Notes: a model not told the origin generated them from the letters alone. A stretch of DNA of 15,063 nt from an uncultured Collinsella sp. (GCA_900541175.1 UQIT01000041.1:1-15063); one strand, 5' to 3'; numbered from the stretch's first letter, positions 7,124 through 13,878 are shown. Numbers and translations are program-made.

Positions 7124-7206
7124 GTTGACCTTTCATGGGGTCGAACCCGTCGGAGCGCGGAGCTGAGAAATCTGCACCGTGATTCCCTTGGGGAAAACAC
7201 GGCTAA

Positions 7207-7252
7207 AGCCCCGTAGGCGTGTTCTCCTTAGAGGAATTATGCTCACGGGGCT
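7207..7252 (-). terminator. Possible terminator or structured RNA downstream of the FAD oxidoreductase
   Basis: AGCCCCGT (7207-7214) pairs perfectly with ACGGGGCT (7245-7252). Read on the minus strand, a small TCCT-CTA-AGGA hairpin lies inside the loop. A second pairing, AACACG (7196-7201) with CGTGTT (7218-7223), interleaves with the first and is followed on the minus strand by GTTTTCC. The T tract is weak. This is the only terminator-like structure between the oxidoreductase stop and the tRNA cluster. Confidence 0.35.
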
Positions 7253-7298
7253 CGATGCATGTTGAGAAGTTGTGATCAAACTCAAAGTGAGAATCGAT

Positions 7299-8825
7299 TT
7301 AGTCTGCTCGATAGTGCGAACCTAAGCTTGCAGTCCGCTTGCGCATGGCTTTGACCATCTCCATCGCAAGCTGAATCTGCGATTGCAGGCGGGCGAGGGC
7401 TGCGACTTCGCTGTCCTGGGCTTTCTGTGTGCTCAAGGTCGTTGCCTCTGTCTTCAAGCCCTCAAGCTCGTGTAGTGCCTCGGATAGGCCCGTCTCGGTG
7501 CGGTTGATCATGCAATAGGTGCTCATCGTGTGCTTAAGGCTGTGTGTCAGGCGTTCGGCATCTGCTGTAGCTATGCCATGCTGGGGGAGGGCGATATCCG
7601 CCTTCAGGGCTGTCTCAGGCTCTTTCTGCGCTGCAAGGGCTGCCGATGTGCCCGCGATGCGTCCGAACACGATGCCGTTGGCGCTTGACAGGCCGCCAAT
7701 GCGATCGGCGCCGTGCATACCGCCTGTTGCCTCGCCACAGGCGTAGAGGCCCTCAACGCCCGTGTGCGCGGTCTTATCGATCTTGATGCCGCCATTAGCG
7801 GCGTGGGCATACATCGCAACGCGCATCTCGTCGGTCGGCGCGATGCCGTGCTCGTCTTGCAGCCAGGTGGCAAAGGTCTGCACAAACTCTGGGACATCCT
7901 CGCGGGGGAAGTTGTAGTGGAGTGCCAGGCCTTCGGCGCCTGCCTGATCGATGGCAAGATCGATTGCACGTGAATCCAGGCGTGAAGTGAAGGGACCATA
8001 TCCAGAGCGCTGCTCGAGCAGGTCGTCCAGCTTGTCGTCGGCAATATCTGCCGGCTGGTCTACATGTACGTAGCGCCAGGTTTTCTCGTTGAAGACCAGG
8101 TTGCGCTTGGGCTCGATGAAGCCGGGCATCATTTGCATGAACTCTATGTTAGTAAGCGATGCGCCGTGCGCCAGTGCGATGGCCTGCGAGGAGCTGAGCA
8201 CATCAGCCGACGTAAGGCTGCGCTCGAACAGGCCGCCTGTGCCACCGGCTGCGATGATCGTGGCTTTGGTGGCAAAGGGCACGATTCGATCTTCGGTGAG
8301 GTTGTAGAGCACGGTTCCGGTGATTCTGCCGTTCGTGTCCTCAATAAGGTCGATAAGCTCATGGCGGGGGAGCAGGCGAATGCCGAGCGACTCGATCCAG
8401 GTCGTCAGAGCGTCCTCAAGGGGCTTGCGGGTGAGACCGCGCCACATGCGCGTCTTGTGATCAAAGCAGGGGATAAATTGCTTTTGTTGAGCACTCTCAG
8501 CGTTTTGCGGACGCTTGAGTTCAACGCCCAGGTCTTGCTCGAGCCATTCAATTGCTTGGGGAATGCCGTGGACAAACGTCTGGACAAGCTCGGGGTCGGC
8601 GACACCGCCGCCGACGGTCTGGATGGTGTCGATGAGGTCTTGTTCGTCGTCTTCGTTAACGGGACCGATGAGGCCCAGGCCCCAAGTGCCCGGGAAGAAG
8701 CTCGATCCGCTCATGGTCTTGCCGGCGCTTGCCACAGTGACGGTTGCGCCCGTGCGTGCCGCTTCGATGGCGGCGCAAAGGCCCGCAATGCCAGATCCAA
8801 TTACCAGTACATCAGTCGATTCCAT
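7299..8825 (-). CDS. FAD-dependent oxidoreductase, fumarate reductase/L-aspartate oxidase superfamily
   Basis: A 508-residue flavoprotein. The N-terminus starts directly with the FAD-binding Rossmann motif VLVIGSGIAGLCAAIEAA (6-23). Superfamily blocks follow: IIAAGGTGGLF (190-200), HAANGGI (341-347), GLYACGEATGGMHGADRIGG (359-378), and a SdhA/NadB-like tail ending GSHYRAD. There is no signal peptide, no FMN-binding domain and no haem motif, so it should be cytoplasmic, unlike many secreted Coriobacteriia homologues. No sdhB/frdB or nadA/nadC lies beside it, so neither a respiratory complex nor NAD synthesis is supported by context. ATG 8825 is chosen because AGAAAGGA precedes it and the Rossmann motif begins at once. 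The open frame continues to 9044 without a ribosome site and overlaps a terminator. Substrate unknown: succinate/fumarate, aspartate or a related dicarboxylate are candidates. Confidence 0.88.
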   Translation of the reverse strand: MESTDVLVIGSGIAGLCAAIEAARTGATVTVASAGKTMSGSSFFPGTWGLGLIGPVNEDDEQDLIDTIQTVGGGVADPELVQTFVHGIPQAIEWLEQDLGVELKRPQNAESAQQKQFIPCFDHKTRMWRGLTRKPLEDALTTWIESLGIRLLPRHELIDLIEDTNGRITGTVLYNLTEDRIVPFATKATIIAAGGTGGLFERSLTSADVLSSSQAIALAHGASLTNIEFMQMMPGFIEPKRNLVFNEKTWRYVHVDQPADIADDKLDDLLEQRSGYGPFTSRLDSRAIDLAIDQAGAEGLALHYNFPREDVPEFVQTFATWLQDEHGIAPTDEMRVAMYAHAANGGIKIDKTAHTGVEGLYACGEATGGMHGADRIGGLSSANGIVFGRIAGTSAALAAQKEPETALKADIALPQHGIATADAERLTHSLKHTMSTYCMINRTETGLSEALHELEGLKTEATTLSTQKAQDSEVAALARLQSQIQLAMEMVKAMRKRTASLGSHYRAD

Positions 8826-8862
8826 GGGATTCCTTTCTCGTTCGCGCATTGTCGCATGGGTG

Positions 8863-8901
8863 ATCGGCAAAGGTATCGCAAAGATTGGATAAATCGGTAA
8901 A
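8863..8901 (-). repeat. Three short direct repeats upstream of the FAD oxidoreductase
   Basis: On the plus strand the motif appears as ATCGGCAAA (8863-8871), ATCGCAAA (8875-8882) and ATCGGTAAA (8893-8901), 38-76 bases before the start codon. Repeat starts are 12 and 18 bases apart. Such an array could be an operator for a transcription factor. I see no convincing -35/-10 pair beside it. Confidence 0.35.
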
Positions 8902-9007
8902 GGGCAAATATGGCGTGTGGACGTTAGGGCCGCTTGGCAGCTCCTTCTCATCACGCCTCGCGTTCCATCAGAACTGATATATCGGATCTCGAACGCTTTA
9001 TGGGGAC

Positions 9008-9041
9008 AAAAAAGAGCCGCTACCTCGAAAGGTAGCGGCTC
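9008..9041 (-). terminator. Terminator of the NifU-like/GGGtGRT operon
   Basis: A perfect 12-bp stem (9014-9025 with 9030-9041) with a 4-base loop. On the minus strand it is followed by six Ts (As at 9008-9013). It lies 35 bases after the GGGtGRT stop and isolates this operon from the downstream oxidoreductase. Confidence 0.93.
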
Positions 9042-9076
9042 CAAAGCTCAACTATATGAGCATCGCGCGGGCGCGA

Positions 9077-10081
9077 TTAGGCCTTGAGGGCCTCCTCGAC
9101 GGCGACAGCGCAGGCGACGGTGGCACCGACCATGGGGTTGTTGCCCATGCCGATGAGACCCATCATGTCAACGTGCGCAGGCACGGAGGAAGAACCGGCG
9201 AACTGGGCGTCGGAGTGCATGCGGCCCATGGTGTCGGTCATGCCGTAAGAGGCAGGGCCGGCGCCCATGTTGTCCGGGTGCAGGGTGCGGCCAGTGCCGC
9301 CACCAGAAGCGACGGAGAAGTACTTCTTGCCAGCCTCGATGCGCTCCTTCTTGTAGGTGCCAGCGACGGGGTGCTGGAAGCGCGTGGGGTTGGTGGAGTT
9401 ACCGGTGATCGAGATGTCGACGTTCTCGTGCCACATGATGGCAACGCCCTCGCGGACGTCGTCGGCGCCGTAGCAGTTGACGGCGGCGCGGGGACCATCG
9501 GAGTAGGGGATGGTCTCGACGACCTTGAGCTCGCCCGTGAAGTAGTCGAACTGGGTCTTCACGTAGGTGAAGCCGTTGATGCGGGCGATGATCTGAGCGG
9601 CGTCCTTGCCCAGACCGTTGAGGATAACGCGCAGCGGCTTCTTGCGAGCCTTGTTGGCGTTCAGAGCCAGGCCGATAGCACCCTCAGCGGCAGCGAAGGA
9701 CTCGTGGCCGGCCAGGAAGGCGAAGCACTCGGTGTCGTCGGAGAGCAGCATAGCGCCCAGGTTGCCGTGGCCCAGACCGACCTTGCGGTCCTCAGCGACG
9801 GAGCCGGGGACGGTGAAGGCCTGGATGCCCTCGCCGATGATGGCGGCAGCCTCAGAAGCGGACTTGGCGCCACGCTTGACAGCGAGAGCGCAACCGAGGG
9901 TGTAGGCCCACTCGGCGTTCTGGAAGGCGATGGACTGGGTGTTGTTGACGATCTCACGCGGGTTGAAGCCCTTGTCGGTGCAGATCTGCAGAGCTTCCTC
10001 GAGGGAGGCGATGCCGTTGTCGGCGAGGCACTTGTTGATCTTGTCAGCGCGGCGCTCGTAACCTTCGAACGTAACAGTCAT
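9077..10081 (-). CDS. GGGtGRT family protein, function unknown
   Basis: A 334-residue protein carrying the motif that names its family, SGGGTGRTLHPDN (259-271). As I recall, the family is usually encoded next to a NifU-like scaffold, as here, and has no established biochemical role. There are no membrane segments or signal peptide, so it is cytoplasmic. Other striking conserved-looking blocks are GLGHGNLGAMLLSDDTECFAFLAGHESF (102-129, starting GLGHGNLGAM), IMWHENVDISITGNSTNPTR (215-234) and MGLIGMGNNPMVGAT (307-321). Cysteines are at 18, 34, 64, 119, 203 and 324, and several His are present, so metal or Fe-S binding is possible but unproven. It starts 18 bases after the upstream scaffold gene's stop, with GGGAGGG as ribosome site. 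A role in making or receiving a particular Fe-S cluster is inferred from the neighbour. Confidence 0.92.
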   Translation of the reverse strand: MTVTFEGYERRADKINKCLADNGIASLEEALQICTDKGFNPREIVNNTQSIAFQNAEWAYTLGCALAVKRGAKSASEAAAIIGEGIQAFTVPGSVAEDRKVGLGHGNLGAMLLSDDTECFAFLAGHESFAAAEGAIGLALNANKARKKPLRVILNGLGKDAAQIIARINGFTYVKTQFDYFTGELKVVETIPYSDGPRAAVNCYGADDVREGVAIMWHENVDISITGNSTNPTRFQHPVAGTYKKERIEAGKKYFSVASGGGTGRTLHPDNMGAGPASYGMTDTMGRMHSDAQFAGSSSVPAHVDMMGLIGMGNNPMVGATVACAVAVEEALKA

Positions 10082-10099
10082 AGTTATTTCCCTCCCTTT

Positions 10100-10834
10100 C
10101 TACTCGTGAACCGGGAACACGCTGGCGACGGAGTGAGTCTCCTCGTCGGTGCGCGGGTCGATGTACTTGGCAGCGTTCTCCCACTGACCATAGTGGCCCA
10201 TAGCGCCAGCGATGGCCTCCTCGGGGGTCTTGCCGGCCTTGACGGCGTCGGTGAACTTGCCGAGGTTCAGGAACTCGAATGCGATGATCTCGTTCTTGTC
10301 GTTGAGAGCCATGCGGGTGACGTAGCCCTGAGCGAGCTCGAGGTAACGAGCGCCCTTGGCCTTGGTGCCGAACATGGTGCCGACCTGAGAGCGAAGGCCC
10401 TTGCCGAGGTCGTCGAGGGAGGCGCCCACGGGCAGGCCGCCCTCGGAGAACGCGGTCTGGCTGCGGCCGTAAACGATCTGCAGGAAGATCTCGCGCATAG
10501 CAACGTTGATGGCGTCGCAGACGAGGTCGGTGTTGAGGGCCTCGAGAATGGTCTTACCGGGAAGAATCTCGGAAGCCATGGCGGCAGAGTGGGTCATGCC
10601 CGAGCAGCCGATGGTCTCAACGAGGGCCTCCTCGATGATGCCGTCCTTGACGTTCAGCGTGAGCTTGCAGGCGCCCTGCTGAGGTGCGCACCAACCCACA
10701 CCGTGCGTAAGACCGGAGATGTCGGAAATCTCCTTAGCCTGGACCCACTTGCCCTCCTCGGGGATGGGTGCGGGGCCGTGGTATGCACCCTTGGCAACGG
10801 GGCACATGTTCTCCACTTCCTGTGAGTACTGCAT
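10100..10834 (-). CDS. NifU/IscU-like Fe-S cluster scaffold protein with long C-terminal extension
   Basis: A 244-residue protein whose first half resembles U-type scaffolds, on which iron-sulfur clusters are built in the cytoplasm. Three cysteines fall where IscU/NifU have their cluster ligands: Cys56 in QQGACKLTLNV, Cys77 in ETIGCSGMTHSAAM, and Cys106 in LVCDAI. Between them is the usual LPGKTILEAL helix. Cys49 is a further candidate ligand. Residues from about 120 onward form an extra domain not found in IscU or SufU (including GLPVGASLDDLGKGLRSQVG and AGAMGHYGQWENAAKYIDPR). ATG 10834 is chosen over an in-frame start at 10918 because AGGAG lies six bases upstream and the extension lacks family character. 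It is first in a two-gene operon with the GGGtGRT protein. Identification as a scaffold-like protein is secure; its client is unknown. Confidence 0.9.
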   Translation of the reverse strand: MQYSQEVENMCPVAKGAYHGPAPIPEEGKWVQAKEISDISGLTHGVGWCAPQQGACKLTLNVKDGIIEEALVETIGCSGMTHSAAMASEILPGKTILEALNTDLVCDAINVAMREIFLQIVYGRSQTAFSEGGLPVGASLDDLGKGLRSQVGTMFGTKAKGARYLELAQGYVTRMALNDKNEIIAFEFLNLGKFTDAVKAGKTPEEAIAGAMGHYGQWENAAKYIDPRTDEETHSVASVFPVHE

Positions 10835-10927
10835 GCCTCTCCTCTCTATCGTGTTGGCGTCCCGTCTGGGGGTCGTGGCTGGCGATTGCCGGGCGACCCT
10901 TCGAAAGGGACATGACATGCAGCCCCT

Positions 10928-10933
10928 ATAATA
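10928..10933 (-). promoter_or_regulatory. Weak candidate -10 box for the NifU-like/GGGtGRT operon
   Basis: The minus strand reads TATTAT (5 of 6 consensus), about 94 bases before the scaffold start. No good -35 hexamer lies at 16-18 bases, so an activator or another start site is possible. The same bases read TATAAT on the plus strand, which also lacks a -35. Confidence 0.25.
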
Positions 10934-11175
10934 CCGCGAAATGCACGGAATATTCGGCGAACGGCTCAGTTTTCGTAGCGAGAAGTCCGGAAGTTTTAAT
11001 TGAAACGATTTAACTCTATGTTCTGTGGTCGTGAACTTCCGTAGAGGGGGTCCGTCTTGGGCAAGCTTTTGGTCAGCTCTTGTAAGCGTTGCAGTGGTTG
11101 ACCTGTTGCAACGGTGCCGTTCGCCGCCCGTTTACTGCCTTTGGCCGCGTGAGTGTATTGTTTTGCGTGAATGTT

Positions 11176-11204
11176 TTGATGGCACGCTTCAATCGTGCTG
11201 TATT
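11176..11204 (+). promoter_or_regulatory. Candidate promoter of the transposase-like gene with a dyad filling the spacer
   Basis: The -35 box is TTGATG (11176-11181) and the -10 box is TGTATT (11199-11204), each 4 of 6, with a 17-base spacer. The spacer is exactly an inverted repeat, GCACG-cttcaat-CGTGC (11182-11198), which would suit a repressor site. The predicted start near 11211 leaves a short leader containing AAGGGAG before ATG 11238. Confidence 0.4.
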
Positions 11205-11237
11205 GGATGGCAAGCAGATCCCGGCGAAGGGAGCGCC

Positions 11238-12047
11238 ATGCAGCGCGTTTGGAGAACGGTTACCGGCTTTTACCATGTCTGTGCCCGCGGTACGGGCAAG
11301 CAGCTCATCTTTGAGGGCGATGAAGACCGGTGGGAGTTTTTGGAGCTGATGCGCGACTGCTGCCGCGAGGAGGGCGTGACGGTTATCGCCTGGTGCCTTA
11401 TGGGCAATCACGTGCATTTGGTGCTTGCAGATTACGAGGACAGGATGAGCGCGGCGATGCACCGGCTGCTTTTGACGCACGCGCGGCGGTTTAATAAACG
11501 CGCGGGGCGCACAGGCCATCTGTTCCAGAACCGTTTTGACCGGCGCTCGCTCGATACCGACTGGCAGGTGATGGAGGCTATTCGCTCCGTACACGCCGAT
11601 CCGCAGGAGGCGGGCGTTGGCCTAATCGAGCGTTATCCCTGGAGTAGCTTTGCGGAGTATTTATGCGCTTACGACGGTGACGCGGCTGATGTCGCGAGGG
11701 GATTTTCTGATCCTTCTTGCGTGCTTGAGCTTTTTGGTTCTGCCGAGGGCTTTATTGCCTATTCGCTTTCGACGCCCGACGGCGGTGAGCCAGCGCTGTG
11801 CGATATGAAAGAGACGGAATGGGAACGCCACGCCTTTGCCGACAAGATGGCGAAGAGCCTCGGGGTTCCGCTCAACGGGGTTAAAACTGCACCGCCGGCG
11901 CAGCGCGATACCGTTATTGTTGGATTGAACAATGCCGGCTTTACGGTGCGCCAGATTGAGCGGTATACCGGGATTGGCAAAAGTACCGTCTCTCGTATCG
12001 TGCGCGCTTATGCTCAGGTGGACGCGCAGGTCGAGGGATCGAAATAA
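11238..12047 (+). CDS. REP-associated tyrosine transposase-like (Y1/HUH) protein, catalytic Tyr apparently replaced
   Basis: A 269-residue protein of the Y1 transposase fold (RAYT group), whose members cut single-stranded DNA at REP palindromes. The HUH metal-binding motif is intact: AWCLMGNHVHLVL (51-63, His58 and His60). The family block FNKRAGRTGHLFQNRF (85-100) follows. In related proteins the nucleophile is the Tyr in YAxxFN just before this block; here the sequence is THARRFN, so His81 stands in its place. The C-terminal part (about 190-269) contains a helix-turn-helix-like segment, VRQIERYTGIGKSTVSRIVR, suggesting DNA binding. ATG 11238 is chosen because AAGGGAG (11227-11233) precedes it and the family's N-terminus begins there. 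I see no terminal inverted repeats, target duplication or REP array nearby. It is probably a domesticated or inactive single-copy gene. Confidence 0.88.
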   Translation: MQRVWRTVTGFYHVCARGTGKQLIFEGDEDRWEFLELMRDCCREEGVTVIAWCLMGNHVHLVLADYEDRMSAAMHRLLLTHARRFNKRAGRTGHLFQNRFDRRSLDTDWQVMEAIRSVHADPQEAGVGLIERYPWSSFAEYLCAYDGDAADVARGFSDPSCVLELFGSAEGFIAYSLSTPDGGEPALCDMKETEWERHAFADKMAKSLGVPLNGVKTAPPAQRDTVIVGLNNAGFTVRQIERYTGIGKSTVSRIVRAYAQVDAQVEGSK

Positions 12048-12053
12048 AGGCAG

Positions 12054-12097
12054 AAAAGAAAAATGGCCGAACCGCTCTTAGTCAAGCGATTCGGCCA
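12054..12097 (-). terminator. Terminator of the suf operon
   Basis: A 13-bp stem with one mismatch (12064-12076 with 12085-12097) and an 8-base loop, followed on the minus strand by TTTTTCTTTT. It lies between the convergent sufU and transposase-like genes. The plus strand has no T run, so it serves mainly the minus strand. Confidence 0.85.
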
Positions 12098-12125
12098 ACG
12101 AAATTCTTAAGATTTGGGATAAATA

Positions 12126-12560
12126 CTACTGATTATTTTGCCCCTCGAGCATGCCGTCGAGGGTGCGCCAGGCGAGCTCGGCGCATTTGACGCGGGCGGG
12201 CATGTGCGAGATGTCCTGGAGCTGGGCGGCCTCGTCCAGGTCTTCCAGGTCCTCCTCGGAGAGCTGCTCGCCGCGGATCATGGCGAGGAAGAGCTCTGCC
12301 AGGCGGTGAGCTTCCTCGACGGTCTCGCCGGTGATGAGGTCGGCCATGATGTCGGCACTGGCCTGACTGATGGCGCAGCCGTGGCCGGTAAAGGAGGCCT
12401 CCTCGATCACGCCGTTCTCGACGCGCAGCTGCAAGGTGAGCTCGTCGCCGCAGCTGGGGTTGATGCCGTCGTGCTCGTGCGTGGGAGCATCCATCTCGTA
12501 CTTATAGTCGGGGTGCGAGTTGTGCTCCATAAATGTGGTGGAGGTGTACAGATTACCCAT
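12126..12560 (-). CDS. sufU: SufU, zinc-dependent sulfurtransferase of the SUF system
   Basis: A 144-residue IscU-like protein that accepts persulfide sulfur from SufS and passes it to the SufBCD scaffold in Gram-positive bacteria. The zinc-site residues are present: Cys37 and Asp39 in NPSCGDEL, Cys62 in GHGCAISQAS, and Cys126 in VKCAELAW. The stretch between about 95 and 118 (MIRGEQLSEEDLEDLDEAAQ) is the insertion that separates SufU from IscU. ATG 12560 overlaps the end of sufS by 8 bases (ATGGGTAA), indicating translational coupling. The frame is open further upstream to 12692, but that reading is only the sufS gene in another frame. It is the last gene of the operon and is followed by a terminator. 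Confidence 0.96.
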   Translation of the reverse strand: MGNLYTSTTFMEHNSHPDYKYEMDAPTHEHDGINPSCGDELTLQLRVENGVIEEASFTGHGCAISQASADIMADLITGETVEEAHRLAELFLAMIRGEQLSEEDLEDLDEAAQLQDISHMPARVKCAELAWRTLDGMLEGQNNQ

Positions 12561-13878
12561 TGAACGTGCTCCAAACGTGATGTAGGCCGGCGATGAACTT
12601 GTCGATGTCGGCCTTGTCGTTGTAGAAGGCCACGCTGGCGCGGCAGCAGGCGAGGTTCTCGACGCCCAGCCAGGTGAGCAGCGGCTGTGCACAGTGGTGG
12701 CCGGCGCGAATGCAGACGCCGTCCATGTCCATGATGCTCGCGACGTCGTGCGGGTGGATGCCCTTGACGTTAAAGCTCACAACGCCATGGTGGTTGTCCC
12801 AATAGATGGAGCCGATGATCTGGACAAAGTCGAGCTGCATGAGCTCGCCCATCAGGTAGTGGACGAGTGCCTGCTCGCGGGCCTGGATGTTCTCGTAACC
12901 CACCGTGTTGACCAGGTAATCAAGGGCGGCGCCCGTGGCGAAGATGCCGGCGGCGTCCTGCGTGCCGGCTTCGAATTTCTCGGGGACGGGCGCCCAGACG
13001 GCGTCCTGCTCGGTGACCGAATCGATCATCTCGCCGCCGGTGAGCATGGGCGGCATGGCGCTGAGCAGGTCCATCTTGCCCCACAGCACGCCGATGCCCA
13101 TGGGGCCCATGGCCTTGTGCGCGCTAAAGGCAAAGAAGTCGGCTCCCAGGTCATCCACATCGACCGGCATGTGCGGCAGCGACTGCGCGCCGTCGACGAC
13201 CAGATAGCCGCCGTACTTGTGGACGAGCTTGCCGAGGTTCTTGACCGGGTTCTCGACGCCCAGCACGTTAGAAACCTGACCCACGGCCAGAATCTTGGTC
13301 TTGGGACCAACCTTGGCAAGAACCTCCTCGGTGGTGAGCTGGCCAGTCTTGGTGGGGTAGAGGTAGACGAGCTTGGCGCCGGTCTCGCGGCAGACCTGCT
13401 GCCACGGAATCAGGTTGGAGTGGTGCTCCATGATGGTGATGACGACCTCGTCACCGGGCTCGAGCACCGTGGGTGCAAAGCTCTTGGCGATCAGGTTGAG
13501 CGACTCGCTCGTGTTGCGGGTGAAGACGACCTCGTTGGCCTGGGCGGCGCCGATGAGGTCGGCGATCTGCTGGCGGACCTTCGCGATGGCATCGGTGGCC
13601 TCGACGGACAGCGAGTACAGGCCGCGCAGGGGGTTGGCGTTCATACGCTGGTAGAAGTCGCGCTCGGCGTCGAGCACGCAGGCGGGGCGCTGCGCGGTGG
13701 CGGCGCTATCGAGGAAGGCGATCTCGGGGTGCTGCTGGAACAGCGGGAACTGGCCCTTGTAGGGATTGGTCTCGATGTCGACGGTAGGCCAGCCGCGCGA
13801 GGCCTCGTCACTGGCGTCGAGCTCCATAGGCTCCGGTGCGGTACAGGTATCGCATTTAACGTGCTCGGTGTCGATCAT
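12553..13878 (-). CDS. sufS: Cysteine desulfurase SufS with a CxxC N-terminal extension
   Basis: A 441-residue PLP enzyme that removes sulfur from cysteine, giving alanine and an enzyme persulfide that SufU takes up. Key residues: His152/His153 in MEHHSNLIPW, Asp229 in VVDGAQSLPH, the PLP lysine Lys255 in FSAHKAMGP, the catalytic Cys396 in RAGHHCAQPL, and Arg413 in CCRASVAFYN. Typical SufS is close to 406 residues. Here about 35-40 extra N-terminal residues precede the family start near NPYKGQFPLF, including the pair VKCDTC (7-12). GAGGAGC directly before ATG 13878 supports this long start. The ATG shares bases with the sufD stop (ATGA, 4-base overlap), and the 3' end overlaps sufU by 8 bases. 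Identification is very secure; the role of the extension is unknown. Confidence 0.97.
   Translation of the reverse strand: MIDTEHVKCDTCTAPEPMELDASDEASRGWPTVDIETNPYKGQFPLFQQHPEIAFLDSAATAQRPACVLDAERDFYQRMNANPLRGLYSLSVEATDAIAKVRQQIADLIGAAQANEVVFTRNTSESLNLIAKSFAPTVLEPGDEVVITIMEHHSNLIPWQQVCRETGAKLVYLYPTKTGQLTTEEVLAKVGPKTKILAVGQVSNVLGVENPVKNLGKLVHKYGGYLVVDGAQSLPHMPVDVDDLGADFFAFSAHKAMGPMGIGVLWGKMDLLSAMPPMLTGGEMIDSVTEQDAVWAPVPEKFEAGTQDAAGIFATGAALDYLVNTVGYENIQAREQALVHYLMGELMQLDFVQIIGSIYWDNHHGVVSFNVKGIHPHDVASIMDMDGVCIRAGHHCAQPLLTWLGVENLACCRASVAFYNDKADIDKFIAGLHHVWSTFNG

Larger units (their letters stand above)
10835..11237. other. 403-bp divergent intergenic region (NifU-like operon / transposase-like gene)
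   Basis: I see no gene here. It holds a candidate minus-strand -10 box at 10928-10933 and the plus-strand promoter at 11176-11204. A CCCTT-CGA-AAGGG inverted repeat (10897-10909) lies in the scaffold gene's leader. A wider inverted repeat pairs CGGAAGTT (10988-10995) with AACTTCCG (11034-11041) around an AT-rich centre. The 8-base palindrome GTTGCAAC is at 11105-11112. Frames open upstream of both genes lack ribosome sites. Confidence 0.5.

Noticed and set aside
8826..9044. N-terminal extension of the FAD oxidoreductase
   Set aside because: The Rossmann motif starts right after ATG 8825, which has a good ribosome site. The extension would overlap the terminator stem of the upstream operon.
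9056..10825. Long plus-strand open frame opposite the GGGtGRT and NifU-like genes
   Set aside because: It spans two clear genes and their 18-base gap on the other strand, and its protein is a Val/Gly/Leu-rich shadow without motifs.
10835..10918. Longer start for the NifU-like protein
   Set aside because: The 28 extra residues are Arg/Pro-rich with no family likeness, while AGGAG precedes ATG 10834.
11025..11237. Longer N-terminus for the transposase-like protein
   Set aside because: It would cover the promoter and dyad and lacks a ribosome site; Y1 proteins begin near the chosen ATG.
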